NCBI RefSeq assembly: GCF_000773975.1
Contig: NZ_JRUQ01000040.1
Span: 1 to 64,000, forward strand
Direction of reading: 5' to 3'
Source of the DNA: Erwinia typographi
GTDB taxonomy: Bacteria; Pseudomonadota; Gammaproteobacteria; Enterobacterales; Enterobacteriaceae
Length of the DNA stretch: 64,000 bases
Shown here: positions 30,929-39,750 of the stretch, in pieces
How positions within the stretch are numbered: position 1 is the first letter of the stretch
Layout of the letters: each line of letters begins with the position of its first letter
Notes under the pieces: model-generated
What the model was told of the DNA's origin: nothing
The model's database searches: none
The model's input: only the letters and a program-made list of their open reading frames with translations
Translations under genes and position numbers: made by a program

Positions 30929-31387
30929 ATGTCTTCTATCGCGATTGGCGCCGATGATGCGGCGCTGGAACTAAAAAACCTGATTAAACAGTACCTTCAG
31001 GACCAGGATATTGCCGTCAGCGACTACAGCAATGACGCCCAGACCGATAAACCGCTCTACCCGGATATCGCCTGGACGGTAGCGAATGCCATAAAAGACG
31101 GTAAACACGAGCGCGGCATTCTGATTTGCGGCACCGGTATCGGCATGGCCATCGTCGCTAACAAAGTGCCGGGCATTCGCGCCGCGCAGTGCCACGACAC
31201 CTATTCAGCGGAACGCGCCCGTAAGAGTAACAATGCGCAGGTGATGACCATGGGTGCGCGCGTCATCGGCCCTGAGCTGGCTCGTTCCATTGTCTCCAGC
31301 TGGCTGAAGTCGGAGTTTGAGGGCGGCGGTTCGTCGGCAAAGGTCGACAAGATCAGCTATTACGAGCAGAGCGCCTGCGGCAAATAG
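30929..31387 (+). CDS. derI: D-erythrulose 4-phosphate isomerase (DerI-like), RpiB family
   Basis: A 152-residue RpiB/LacAB-family aldose-ketose isomerase. The catalytic cysteine is in GILICGTGIGMAI, and the helical AQCHDTYSAERARKSNNAQVMTMGARVIG carries the phosphate-binding arginine and histidine region. RpiB interconverts ribose and ribulose 5-phosphate; the DerI branch converts D-erythrulose 4-phosphate to D-erythrose 4-phosphate. Divergence from the erythrulose operon across shared operator-like repeats favours DerI. It could also supply an allose 6-phosphate isomerase activity for the second island. Start chosen at 30929 after TGTGGAGAAA; an upstream in-frame start in the promoter region is rejected. 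talA follows after 320 bp. Confidence 0.68.
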   Translation: MSSIAIGADDAALELKNLIKQYLQDQDIAVSDYSNDAQTDKPLYPDIAWTVANAIKDGKHERGILICGTGIGMAIVANKVPGIRAAQCHDTYSAERARKSNNAQVMTMGARVIGPELARSIVSSWLKSEFEGGGSSAKVDKISYYEQSACGK

Positions 31388-31707
31388 ATCGTTGCGAGAG
31401 GCGCGCGAGCGTGCGCGCCATCACGAAATTTCAGGGAAGTGCTACACTGAAGAGTGCGGCATTTTTTAGTGTGCGCGTCCCAAACATTGGGCGGACCCAT
31501 TGCAACAATCAGAGAAAACGCATTTCCATTACAGGACGTCTGATGCAATGTTTGGCCTGAAAACAGAAAACCGTGTCGGGTAGACTCGATGTTAGCCCCT
31601 GAAAATTCCCCTAATGAGAAGATTCAAGGCTACACCGTTGGCCTTCAGTCCCTTTTGCCTGGCAGGATCACATTCGTTATGCAGATTGCACATCAAGGAG
31701 CCAAGAG
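31388..31707 (+). promoter_or_regulatory. derI-talA intergenic region, talA promoter
   Basis: A 320-bp spacer without a gene. CCAAACATTG at 31480-31489 and its inverse CAATGTTTGG at 31546-31555 form a long-range inverted repeat with 56 bases between, and CCCAA-ACA-TTGGG at about 31479-31491 is a small local hairpin. AAGGAGCCAAGAG before 31708 is the talA ribosome binding site. In E. coli talA-tktB is RpoS-dependent; I could not recognise a clear promoter. Confidence 0.4.
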
Positions 31708-32658
31708 ATGAACCAGCTAGACGCACTGAAACAATACACCACCGTGGTGGCTGACAGTGGCGATATCGAATCCATCCGTAATTATCATCCAGAAGATGCC
31801 ACCACCAACCCGTCTCTGATCCTGAAAGCCTCCAGCCTCGACTCTTACAAACATCTGATTACCGACGCCATCGACTACGCCAAAAAACAGGGCGGCAGCA
31901 AACAAACTCAGATTATCAACGCCAGCGATAAAGTCGCCGTCAACCTCGGTATGGAAATCCTGAAAAGCGTACCGGGACGCGTTTCTACCGAAGTGGATGC
32001 GCGCCTCTCTTTCGATCGCGGCATGTGCGTCACCAAGGCTGAAAAACTGGTCAGAATGTACGAAGACAACGGCATTGACCGCTCACGCATCCTGATCAAA
32101 CTGGCTTCCACCTGGGAAGGTATCCGCGCGGCGGAAGAGCTGGAAAAGAACGGCATCAACTGTAACCTGACCCTGCTGTTCTCCTTTGCCCAGGCCCGCG
32201 CCTGTGCCGAAGCGGGCGTCTTCCTGATTTCGCCGTTTGTTGGCCGCATCTTTGACTGGTACAACACCCGCAAACCTCAGGACCCGTACGTGGTGGATGA
32301 AGATCCGGGCGTGGTTTCCGTCCGTAATATTTACAAGTACTACAAGCAGCATCGCTATAACACGGTGATCATGGGCGCCAGCTTCCGTAAAACGGAGCAG
32401 ATCCTGGCGCTGGCCGGTTGCGACCGCCTGACCATCTCGCCTAATCTGCTGGAAGAGTTGCAGGCCAGCGATGCGCCCGTTGAGCGCAAGCTCGCGCCGT
32501 CGACCGAAGCTTTCCATCAGCCCGCGCCGCTGTCCGAGTCAGAGTTCCGCTGGGAGCACAATCAGGACCCGATGGCGGTAGATAAACTGGCCGAAGGTAT
32601 CCGTCAGTTCGCCGTTGACCAGCAGAAGCTGGAAGACGTGCTGTCCGCTAAGCTTTAA
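31708..32658 (+). CDS. talA: Transaldolase A
   Basis: A 316-residue transaldolase exchanging a dihydroxyacetone unit between fructose 6-phosphate and erythrose 4-phosphate in the non-oxidative pentose phosphate pathway. The Schiff-base lysine is K131 in [21 protein letters not shown] and VISPFVGRI-like [13 protein letters not shown] are conserved. E. coli TalA also has 316 residues, and tktB follows as in E. coli, which separates it from TalB. It would consume erythrose 4-phosphate delivered by the upstream island. Confidence 0.94.
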   Translation: MNQLDALKQYTTVVADSGDIESIRNYHPEDATTNPSLILKASSLDSYKHLITDAIDYAKKQGGSKQTQIINASDKVAVNLGMEILKSVPGRVSTEVDARLSFDRGMCVTKAEKLVRMYEDNGIDRSRILIKLASTWEGIRAAEELEKNGINCNLTLLFSFAQARACAEAGVFLISPFVGRIFDWYNTRKPQDPYVVDEDPGVVSVRNIYKYYKQHRYNTVIMGASFRKTEQILALAGCDRLTISPNLLEELQASDAPVERKLAPSTEAFHQPAPLSESEFRWEHNQDPMAVDKLAEGIRQFAVDQQKLEDVLSAKL

Positions 32659-32770
32659 TTGCAGCAAATGGGCGAAACGCTCCCCCTCCAGCATAGCCGG
32701 AGGAGCAGGGCCTTCGCCCTTTAGCGTTTTATTCGCCCATTTATCCCACCCAATAATCAGGGAGAAAAAC

Positions 32771-34771
32771 ATGTCTTCACGTAGAGAACTGGCTAACGCC
32801 ATCCGTGCCTTAAGTATGGATGCGGTACAGAAAGCCAATTCCGGTCATCCAGGCGCCCCGATGGGCATGGCAGATATCGCTGAAGTGCTGTGGCGTGATT
32901 TTATTCACCACAACCCGACAAATCCGCAGTGGGCCGATCGCGACCGCTTTATTCTCTCCAACGGCCACGGCTCCATGCTGCTGTACAGCCTGTTGCACCT
33001 TACCGGCTACGATTTGCCGATGGAAGAGCTGAAGAACTTCCGCCAGCTGCACTCGAAAACGCCAGGGCACCCGGAATATGGCTACACCCCAGGCGTGGAA
33101 ACCACCACCGGGCCGCTGGGCCAGGGTCTGGCGAACGCGGTAGGAATGGCGATTGCAGAACGCACGCTGGGCGCACAATTTAACCGCCCCGGCCATGACG
33201 TTGTTGACCATCACACCTACGTCTTTATGGGCGATGGCTGCCTGATGGAGGGGATTTCGCACGAAGTCGCCTCGCTGGCCGGTACGTTGGGGTTGGGCAA
33301 ACTGATCGGCTTTTATGACCACAACGGCATTTCGATTGATGGCGAAGTAGAAGGCTGGTTCAGCGACGATACGGCAAAACGTTTTGAAGCCTATCACTGG
33401 CACGTCATCCGCGATATCGACGGCCACGACGCCGAAGCGATCGGCAAGGCAATTAAAGAGGCGCAGAGCGTTACCGATAAGCCTTCGCTGATTATCTGTA
33501 AAACCGTGATTGGCTTCGGTTCGCCGAACAAAGCCGGTAAGGAAGAAGCGCACGGCGCGGCGCTGGGTGCGGAAGAAGTCGCCCTGACCCGCAAGCAGCT
33601 GGGATGGAACTATCCAGCCTTTGAAATCCCGAAAGAGATTTATGCCCAGTGGGATGCCAAAGAAGCCGGTGCAAAATACGAGAAGGCCTGGAACGAGAAG
33701 TTCGCTGCCTATCAAGCTGCGCACCCTGAGCTGGCGCAAGAGTTTTCCCGCCGCATGGCTGGCGATCTACCGGCAAGCTGGGAGCAGGAAACGCAGAAGT
33801 TTATTACTGACCTCCAGGCTAACCCGCAGAAAATCGCCAGCCGCAAGGCGTCGCAAAACACGCTGGAAGCCTATGGCAAGCTGCTGCCGGAATACCTTGG
33901 CGGCTCCGCCGACCTGGCGCCGAGCAATCTCACCATCTGGTCCGGTTCAAAATCGATCAAAGAAGATTTTGCCGGTAACTACATTCACTATGGCGTGCGC
34001 GAATTCGGCATGACCGCCATCGCCAACGGCATCGCGCTGCACGGCGGATTTGTGCCCTATACCGCCACCTTCCTGATGTTCGTTGAGTATGCCCGTAACG
34101 CGGTACGCATGGCGGCGCTGATGAAGGCGCGGCAGATTTTGGTTTATACCCATGACTCGATTGGCCTGGGAGAAGATGGTCCGACCCACCAGCCGGTTGA
34201 GCAGCTTGCCAGCCTGCGCGTCACGCCGAATATGAGCGTCTGGCGGCCGTGCGACCAGGTCGAAACCGCCGTGGCGTGGAAACATGCCGTTGAGCGTAAG
34301 CATGGTCCCACTGCGCTGATCCTGTCGCGTCAAAATCTGCTGCAACCTGAGCGCAGCAAGGCGCAGGTAGATAACATTTCTCGCGGCGCTTACGTGCTGA
34401 AAGACTGTGACGGTACGCCAGAAGTGATTCTGATTGCTACCGGTTCGGAAGTGGAAATTACCCTCGGCGCGGCGGAGAAGCTGACCGCTACCGGCCATAA
34501 AGTCCGGGTTGTTTCGATGCCGTCCACCGAACTGTTCGATGCGCAGGAAGCCAGCTATCGTGAATCCGTGCTGCCTTCAACGGTTACTGCGCGCGTCGCG
34601 GTAGAAGCGGGAATTGCGGACTACTGGTTCAAATATGTCGGCCTGAACGGCTCAATCGTAGGGATGACCACCTTTGGTGAATCTGCCCCGGCCGATAAGC
34701 TGTTCAACGAGTTTGGCTTCACGGTAGAGAATATCGTCAGCCATGCCGAAGCGCTGCTGAAACCACACTAA
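32771..34771 (+). CDS. tktB: Transketolase 2
   Basis: A 666-residue thiamine-diphosphate enzyme of the non-oxidative pentose phosphate pathway; E. coli TktB has 667. The ThDP/Mg motif is [25 protein letters not shown], with the GHP substrate loop [12 protein letters not shown], the catalytic-ring histidine and glutamate region [18 protein letters not shown] and the [11 protein letters not shown] loop. The start at 32771 follows GGGAGAAAAAC; in-frame codons reaching into talA are rejected. Paired with talA, it is followed by a strong terminator. Confidence 0.95.
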   Translation: MSSRRELANAIRALSMDAVQKANSGHPGAPMGMADIAEVLWRDFIHHNPTNPQWADRDRFILSNGHGSMLLYSLLHLTGYDLPMEELKNFRQLHSKTPGHPEYGYTPGVETTTGPLGQGLANAVGMAIAERTLGAQFNRPGHDVVDHHTYVFMGDGCLMEGISHEVASLAGTLGLGKLIGFYDHNGISIDGEVEGWFSDDTAKRFEAYHWHVIRDIDGHDAEAIGKAIKEAQSVTDKPSLIICKTVIGFGSPNKAGKEEAHGAALGAEEVALTRKQLGWNYPAFEIPKEIYAQWDAKEAGAKYEKAWNEKFAAYQAAHPELAQEFSRRMAGDLPASWEQETQKFITDLQANPQKIASRKASQNTLEAYGKLLPEYLGGSADLAPSNLTIWSGSKSIKEDFAGNYIHYGVREFGMTAIANGIALHGGFVPYTATFLMFVEYARNAVRMAALMKARQILVYTHDSIGLGEDGPTHQPVEQLASLRVTPNMSVWRPCDQVETAVAWKHAVERKHGPTALILSRQNLLQPERSKAQVDNISRGAYVLKDCDGTPEVILIATGSEVEITLGAAEKLTATGHKVRVVSMPSTELFDAQEASYRESVLPSTVTARVAVEAGIADYWFKYVGLNGSIVGMTTFGESAPADKLFNEFGFTVENIVSHAEALLKPH

Positions 34772-34828
34772 GGTATGACAGCGCCCTCGCCGCGCGTTGG
34801 CGGTGAGGGCAATGGCTTATAAACTCAA

Positions 34829-34856
34829 GCCCGGCAATCGCTGCCGGGCTTTTTTT
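34829..34856 (+). terminator. Intrinsic terminator of talA-tktB
   Basis: AGCCCGGCA-ATCGC-TGCCGGGCTTTTTTT: stem of 9 and a clear U-tract. It is 30 bp before the convergent ypfG stop. Confidence 0.93.
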
Positions 34857-34886
34857 ATGCGGCAAAAAGGCTGCGCTTTAACGCCC

Positions 34887-35978
34887 TCAGGGCGTCATCT
34901 CGACGGTTCCCGTCGGCGCGACTGGTTCGGTTTTGCTGGTCCACAGCGTTGGCCAGTCATCGCTGCCGTGCCAGGCGTCACAGGTGCTCTCCTGGGCATA
35001 TTCAGCCAGCACGAACTGACGTCCGTTGTACTGCCAGCGGGTGGCGGTGCCGCAGTCTCCCAGGCCGCGCCCTTTGCTGAAGGTCAGCAGCTCGCCTGAG
35101 TTGGCGTCGTATTCCGCGTTGATCAGTTCAAGCTGCTTGTCGCCCCGATCTGGCGGCACGAAAGGCAGCGTCAGCGTCAGCCCCTTGGCCACATAGGGCT
35201 CGCTGCGGCTGACCTCGAAAGCCAGGTCAATCACGTTATAGGCGCCCATTTCACAGCTCACCAGCAGCAGCGCTTTGTCATCGGACAGCGGCGCTACGCT
35301 GACTTCACGGCGCTGAGGATCCAGCGAGCACTCGTCGGTATTGACCCGCCAGGTGCCAAAATCAATCAGGCCGGTAGTTTCATCGCGCGTCAGCGGCGTG
35401 GGCGCGCGGAGAGGCGGCTCAACTTCAGGGATCGCCGGTTCAGGCGGCACATCCATCGCCGCACGATTGCCCCGCTTCACCCAGGCGCTCATGCCGTTCA
35501 CTCGCCCCTGAATATCGTCCATCAGCAGCAGAGCCGCCTTCAGGCCGTGCAGCGAAATGGTGGCGTTGGGTCGGTAAAGCAGCTGAATATTGTCCGCATC
35601 CATAACCTGCGCGAGAAACTCATCAATGGAAATCGCGTGGGCGGTCGCCAGATGGTGAGGCTGCACGTCCCAGTGCTTCAGGTCGGGCTTCAGCCGTTGC
35701 CCATCGAGCAATAAATTATCTTTCAGCGGCGCGCCCTGTAGCTCGCCGGTATAGCGGTTGCCATAGTCGATGCGCAGCAGCGGGCGATCGTTGCTGCCGG
35801 CGCTGCGGCTAAAGGTCATCACCAGACCGTTGTCGCCGGGGAAATTACGCACTACGCAGCTGTTAATGTTATTGCAGGTTATTTGCCAGTCGGAAAAGAC
35901 TTTTTGCAGCGGCTCAGCGTGAAGCGAAGCAGCGAACAGCAGCAGCGAAGCAAAAGGTAATTTCATCCAGTAAGGCAT
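34887..35978 (-). CDS. ypfG: DUF1176-family periplasmic protein YpfG
   Basis: A 363-residue exported protein. A signal peptide begins at MKLPFASLLLFAASLHA (residues 5-21) when counted from the 35978 start; the ATG four codons later (35966) may be the true start because it begins the signal peptide. The mature part has cysteine pairs (TCNNINSCVV; DECSLDPQRREV; VSCEMGAYN; LGDCGTATRW; STCDAWHG) suggesting disulfides, and a Pro-rich linker near 175-200. It matches E. coli YpfG (DUF1176), of unknown function. Same position after tktB as in E. coli. Confidence 0.88.
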   Translation of the reverse strand: MPYWMKLPFASLLLFAASLHAEPLQKVFSDWQITCNNINSCVVRNFPGDNGLVMTFSRSAGSNDRPLLRIDYGNRYTGELQGAPLKDNLLLDGQRLKPDLKHWDVQPHHLATAHAISIDEFLAQVMDADNIQLLYRPNATISLHGLKAALLLMDDIQGRVNGMSAWVKRGNRAAMDVPPEPAIPEVEPPLRAPTPLTRDETTGLIDFGTWRVNTDECSLDPQRREVSVAPLSDDKALLLVSCEMGAYNVIDLAFEVSRSEPYVAKGLTLTLPFVPPDRGDKQLELINAEYDANSGELLTFSKGRGLGDCGTATRWQYNGRQFVLAEYAQESTCDAWHGSDDWPTLWTSKTEPVAPTGTVEMTP

Positions 35979-36221
35979 TGATAACGTATATCCCAGGGTG
36001 GCGTAATGGCTACAGGAGAGAGCGAATAAGAGCAGTTGATAATACGGTATCTATCATGCAGCCTGCCACTCCCCAGCTCAATCAGATTTGTCGGACAAGG
36101 TTAGCAAAACGTTAAATCAGTCAAATCCACACTTTCGGGCAAAAACGGTCATGTTATTCTAATTTTGCGACAACGGCTGTTGAGATAATTCTCGCGGCGC
36201 CAGGCACCAGAATGCCGAAAT

Positions 36222-36241
36222 AATGTGATGCACTTCAAATT
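36222..36241. promoter_or_regulatory. CRP-like site upstream of the DeoR-led operon
   Basis: AATGTGATGCACTTCAAATT fits TGTGA-N6-TCACA at 8 of 10 positions with AT-rich flanks. It suggests carbon catabolite control of the whole operon. Confidence 0.5.
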
Positions 36242-36300
36242 ATTTCCTGAAACGCATGACAGTCACAACTATTTACTTGATGAAGATCGCTTAATTCAGC

Positions 36301-36337
36301 GGGCCCCTTTTTTGGGCCCTGGACCCTCGTCCAGGGC
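36301..36337 (+). other. Two mutually exclusive hairpins in the leader
   Basis: GGGCCC (36301-36306) can pair with GGGCCC (36314-36319). GCCCTGGAC (36316-36324) can instead pair with GTCCAGGGC (36329-36337) around CCTC, followed by ACATTTTGC. They share bases 36316-36319, so only one can form at a time. This could be an attenuator or just the debris of a terminator. Confidence 0.4.
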
Positions 36338-36387
36338 ACATTTTGCGATCCCGCTATCCATTACTTTTATCAACACCGGAGGCCATT

Positions 36388-37218
36388 ATGTTGCCGATTG
36401 AACGCCAGCGACAAATTGTTGAGCAATTAACCAACCACGGTCGGGTGCTGGTCGCGGAACTGGTTAATTTATGTCAGGTCTCGCAGGAAACTATTCGTCG
36501 TGACTTAAGCATGTTGGAAAAACAAGGGATTCTCCAGCGTAGCCACGGCGGAGCAGTGATTACCCAGCGAAATATCGGGCCATCAACGGCCGGGAAAGCT
36601 GACCTGAGTGAACATGAATTAGCCTTCAGCCAGCGGATTAACGAGAACGTGCCGCAAAAAATGCAGATAGCCAAACGGGCGCTGGACTTTATAAGCCCTG
36701 GAGACTGTCTGCTATTAGACAGCAGCAGCACCTGCTGGTTTTTAGCGCGACAGCTGCCGGATATTGAATTAACCGTCCTGACTAACTCGTTGAGAACGGT
36801 GCAAACGCTGGCCGCGAAGGGAAATATCCGCACGATCTGTTTGGGAGGGCAATATTCCTCACGCTATGAAGATTTTAAAGGCGTGGTCGCAGAACATCCC
36901 CTAAAGGAGTTTCTGATTAATAAAATTTTCTTCTCCTGTAGCAGCCTCGGTAATGACGGCTATCTGCGGGAAGGCAATGAAAATAACGCCCATTTAAAAC
37001 AACAAATGCTGTTGGCTTCAGAGAGAAAGTTTCTGCTGATGGATGCCAGTAAATTTCTCAAGCCATCATTTGCTCGTATTTGCCACTACCGGGACGTGGA
37101 TATTTTAATTACCGACACCCTGAAAGATAAAGAATTGCAGCAGGAGCTGGCGTGGAACGGCGTCAATATTATTGACTGTTCCCAACGACAAAGCACCATG
37201 CAAATAATGAATTTTTAA
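36388..37218 (+). CDS. DeoR-family transcriptional regulator of the second sugar island
   Basis: A 276-residue DeoR-type repressor. The helix-turn-helix is at about 4-56 (RQRQIVEQLTNHGRVLVAEL, SQETIRRDLSMLEKQG, and HGGAV). The sugar-phosphate-sensing domain is at about 85-250, with DCLLLDSSSTCWFLARQL and TVLTNSLRTV. It is less GC-rich than the transport genes behind it. It is 40 bp upstream of the binding-protein gene on the same strand and probably represses the whole set, releasing with a phosphorylated pathway sugar. Start set by GGAGG at 36378; an upstream in-frame start is rejected. Confidence 0.87.
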   Translation: MLPIERQRQIVEQLTNHGRVLVAELVNLCQVSQETIRRDLSMLEKQGILQRSHGGAVITQRNIGPSTAGKADLSEHELAFSQRINENVPQKMQIAKRALDFISPGDCLLLDSSSTCWFLARQLPDIELTVLTNSLRTVQTLAAKGNIRTICLGGQYSSRYEDFKGVVAEHPLKEFLINKIFFSCSSLGNDGYLREGNENNAHLKQQMLLASERKFLLMDASKFLKPSFARICHYRDVDILITDTLKDKELQQELAWNGVNIIDCSQRQSTMQIMNF

Positions 37219-37258
37219 CCGAACGTTTACCGATTAAAAAATAAAACAAGGAGTAAGA

Positions 37259-38242
37259 ATGAAAAAGACGCTTATTGTCTGTTCCCTCTTCGCGCTATTC
37301 GCCAGCAGCACCCTCCACGCCGCAGATAAGCTGCGGATGGGCATCGTGGTCAAAGTCGGCGGCATTCCCTGGTTTAACGCAATGGAAGCCGGGATTAAAA
37401 GCGAAGCGGCTAAGCGCGGGATTGATGCCTGGCAGGTTGGCCCCACCTCGGCCGATCCGGCGCTTCAGGTTCGCGCTATCGAGGACTTGATTGCACAAAA
37501 GGTCGACATCATTGGCGTCGTACCTAACGACCCGAAGGTACTGGAACCGGTGCTGAAGCGCGCTCGGGAGGCAGGCATCAGGGTGATTACTCACGAGTCT
37601 CCCGGCCAGCAGTACGCCAACTGGGATTTTGAGCTGGTGGATGCCGATACCCACGGCATTAACCATATGAAGGCGCTCGCCCAGTGTATGCATGAGGAAG
37701 GGAAATACGCCATGTACGTTGGCAGCCTGACCGTCCCTTTGCATCAGCAGTGGACCGACGCAGCGCTCAACTATCAGCGAGCGCACTATCCGAAAATGCA
37801 GATGGTGTCCGACAAGTTTGGCGTCGGCGAATCGCTGGATGACTCGATCCGCACCACCAATGAGCTGATGTCCAAATATCCCGATCTGAAAGGCATCATG
37901 GCTTTCGGTTCTCAGGGACCGATTGGCGCCGGTCGCGCGGTGCTGAACCGGCAGAAGACCGACCAAATCTGCGTGATCGGCGCCTTCAGTCCTGGCCAGG
38001 GCGCTTCGCTGGTTAACCGCGGCGCAATTAAAGGCGGCTATATCTGGAATCCAATGACGGCGGGTGAAGTGTTTGTCCGCGTGGCCGACATGATGGAGAA
38101 AAAAGAGCCGTTCACCGATGGCATGACGATTGAGGGCCTCGGCAAGGTAAAAGTGGATGAGAAGAGCCACACCCTGCTGGGTAACAACACCGAAAGCCTG
38201 GACAAAACCAACCTGCCGAAACTGGTCAAAATGGGGCTGTGA
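37259..38242 (+). CDS. Sugar ABC transporter substrate-binding protein (ribose/AI-2 class)
   Basis: A 327-residue periplasmic binding protein of the Peripla_BP_4 type. The signal peptide MKKTLIVCSLFALFASSTLHA ends at AxA. The mature domain begins KLRMGIVVKVGGIPWFNAMEAG and has the class features VGPTSADPALQVRAIEDLIAQ and GIMAFGSQGPIGAGRAV. The closest-looking families are the AI-2/rhamnose type binders, which does not fix the sugar. AAGGAGTAAGA precedes the ATG. It is followed without a gap by the ATPase gene. The downstream AlsE-like epimerase suggests a rare hexose. Confidence 0.85.
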   Translation: MKKTLIVCSLFALFASSTLHAADKLRMGIVVKVGGIPWFNAMEAGIKSEAAKRGIDAWQVGPTSADPALQVRAIEDLIAQKVDIIGVVPNDPKVLEPVLKRAREAGIRVITHESPGQQYANWDFELVDADTHGINHMKALAQCMHEEGKYAMYVGSLTVPLHQQWTDAALNYQRAHYPKMQMVSDKFGVGESLDDSIRTTNELMSKYPDLKGIMAFGSQGPIGAGRAVLNRQKTDQICVIGAFSPGQGASLVNRGAIKGGYIWNPMTAGEVFVRVADMMEKKEPFTDGMTIEGLGKVKVDEKSHTLLGNNTESLDKTNLPKLVKMGL

Positions 38243-38244
38243 TC

Positions 38245-39750
38245 ATGGAGCTAATCGAACCACACCGGCTGATTGAGCTGGCTAACCTGTCGAAGACCTT
38301 TGGCGGTAACCGCGCTCTGAGCGAAATTTCGCTGTCGCTGATGGCAGGGGAAGTTCACTGCCTGGCTGGCACCAACGGCTGTGGCAAGAGCACGCTGATC
38401 AAGGTTATTTCCGGCGTACACGCGCCGGACAGCGGCAGCAGCATCACGCTGGATAGCGGGGAGTCGTTTCCCCGCCTTACCCCGAAACAGGCCCGACAGT
38501 TTGGTATTCAGGTGATTTATCAGGATCTGTCCCTGTTTCCCAACCTGAGCGTGGCCGAGAACATCGCCTTTGAACACAACCTTAACGGGCTGCTGGGCTG
38601 GTACAGCGCCAGAAAGCTGCGCCAGACCGCCGCACGCATTATCAGCGAGCTGAATTTTAGCCTGCGGCTGGATGACAAAGTGGCTTCCCTGTCGATCGCC
38701 CAGCGTCAGCAGGTGGCCATTTGCCGCGCGCTGGTGGCGGATGCGCGGCTGGTGATCATGGATGAGCCGACCGCCTCGCTGACCCGTACCGAGGTCAACC
38801 AGCTGCTGAGAACCGTGCGCTACCTGAAGGAGAAGAGGATTTGCGTGGTGTTCGTCAGCCACCGGCTGGACGAAGTGCTGGAGATATCCGATCGGGTCAC
38901 GGTGATCCGCGACGGTCGCAAAATGGGCACCTGGCCCGCCAGCGAAATCGACGGTCACCGGCTGACTGAGCTGATGACCGGGCTGAAGCTCGATTATCAG
39001 CTCAGGCCGCCTTTTAAGCAGGATGCCCGCACGCTGCTGGAGGTGGAAAAACTCACCCGCGCCGGTCAGTATCAGGACGTCAGCTTCAGCCTGCGGGCAG
39101 GCGAAGTGCTGGGCCTTTGCGGCCTGCTTGGCTCCGGCCGCACCGAACTGGCGCTTTCCCTGTTTGGCATGACCCGCCCGGACAGCGGCAAAATCTGGCT
39201 TGATACCAGGCCGGTGCGCTTTCGCAGTCATGAAGACGCCATCAAGGCCGGCATTGGCTATGTGTCGGAAGATCGCCTGACGCTGGGATTAGTCCAGCAG
39301 CAGTCGGTGGCGGACAACATGGTGCTGCCGATCCTCGACAAGCTGCGCAACCGCTTCCATCTGATTGATGAATATCGCAAAAACAAGCTGATCCACCAGT
39401 GGATTAATCAGCTTGGCGTGCGCGTGGCCGATCCCAGCCAGGCCATCTCTACCCTCTCCGGCGGCAACCAGCAAAAAATCGTGCTGGCGAAATGGGTATT
39501 GACCCAGCCGAAAATTCTGATCCTCGACTCGCCAACCGTCGGCGTGGATGTTGGCGCTAAGGCCAGCATCTACCGGCTGATTCACGAGCTGGCAAAAGAG
39601 GGGCTGGCAATTTTGCTGATCTCCGACGAAGTGCCGGAGGTTTACTACAACTGCGACCGCATCCTGCATTTCCGCGACGGGCAGATCTGCGCGGAATATC
39701 AGCCTGCCGGGCTGGACCAACAGGCTCTCGCGGAGGTGATCAATGCCTGA
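38245..39750 (+). CDS. Sugar ABC transporter ATPase, tandem nucleotide-binding domains
   Basis: A 501-residue RbsA/MglA-type ATPase with two domains. The first has Walker A GTNGCGKST, a Q loop VIYQDLSLFPN, a degenerate signature LSIAQRQQ and Walker B LVIMDEPTASLT. The second has a degenerate Walker A GLLGSGRTEL, signature LSGGNQQK and ILILDSPTVGVD. Degeneracy of the second site is typical for the class. I used the ATG at 38245; a GTG two codons earlier overlaps the binding-protein stop. The end overlaps the first permease by 8 bp. Confidence 0.9.
   Translation: MELIEPHRLIELANLSKTFGGNRALSEISLSLMAGEVHCLAGTNGCGKSTLIKVISGVHAPDSGSSITLDSGESFPRLTPKQARQFGIQVIYQDLSLFPNLSVAENIAFEHNLNGLLGWYSARKLRQTAARIISELNFSLRLDDKVASLSIAQRQQVAICRALVADARLVIMDEPTASLTRTEVNQLLRTVRYLKEKRICVVFVSHRLDEVLEISDRVTVIRDGRKMGTWPASEIDGHRLTELMTGLKLDYQLRPPFKQDARTLLEVEKLTRAGQYQDVSFSLRAGEVLGLCGLLGSGRTELALSLFGMTRPDSGKIWLDTRPVRFRSHEDAIKAGIGYVSEDRLTLGLVQQQSVADNMVLPILDKLRNRFHLIDEYRKNKLIHQWINQLGVRVADPSQAISTLSGGNQQKIVLAKWVLTQPKILILDSPTVGVDVGAKASIYRLIHELAKEGLAILLISDEVPEVYYNCDRILHFRDGQICAEYQPAGLDQQALAEVINA

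Larger units (their letters stand above)
35979..36387 (+). promoter_or_regulatory. Promoter and leader region of the second sugar island
   Basis: A 409-bp spacer between divergent ypfG and the DeoR gene, clearly AT-richer than its surroundings. It holds a CRP-like site at 36222-36241, two overlapping hairpins at 36301-36337, and the strong GGAGG ribosome binding site at 36378-36382. I saw no DeoR operator that I could defend. Confidence 0.5.

Noticed and set aside
32810-33739. Antisense frame of 309 codons inside tktB
   Set aside because: A shadow of a GC-rich gene with strong codon bias. tktB itself matches its family over the full length.
38251-39231. Antisense frame of 326 codons inside the second-island ATPase
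   Set aside because: Low-complexity His/Gln/Arg-rich product opposite a gene with all ABC ATPase motifs; no ribosome binding site of its own.
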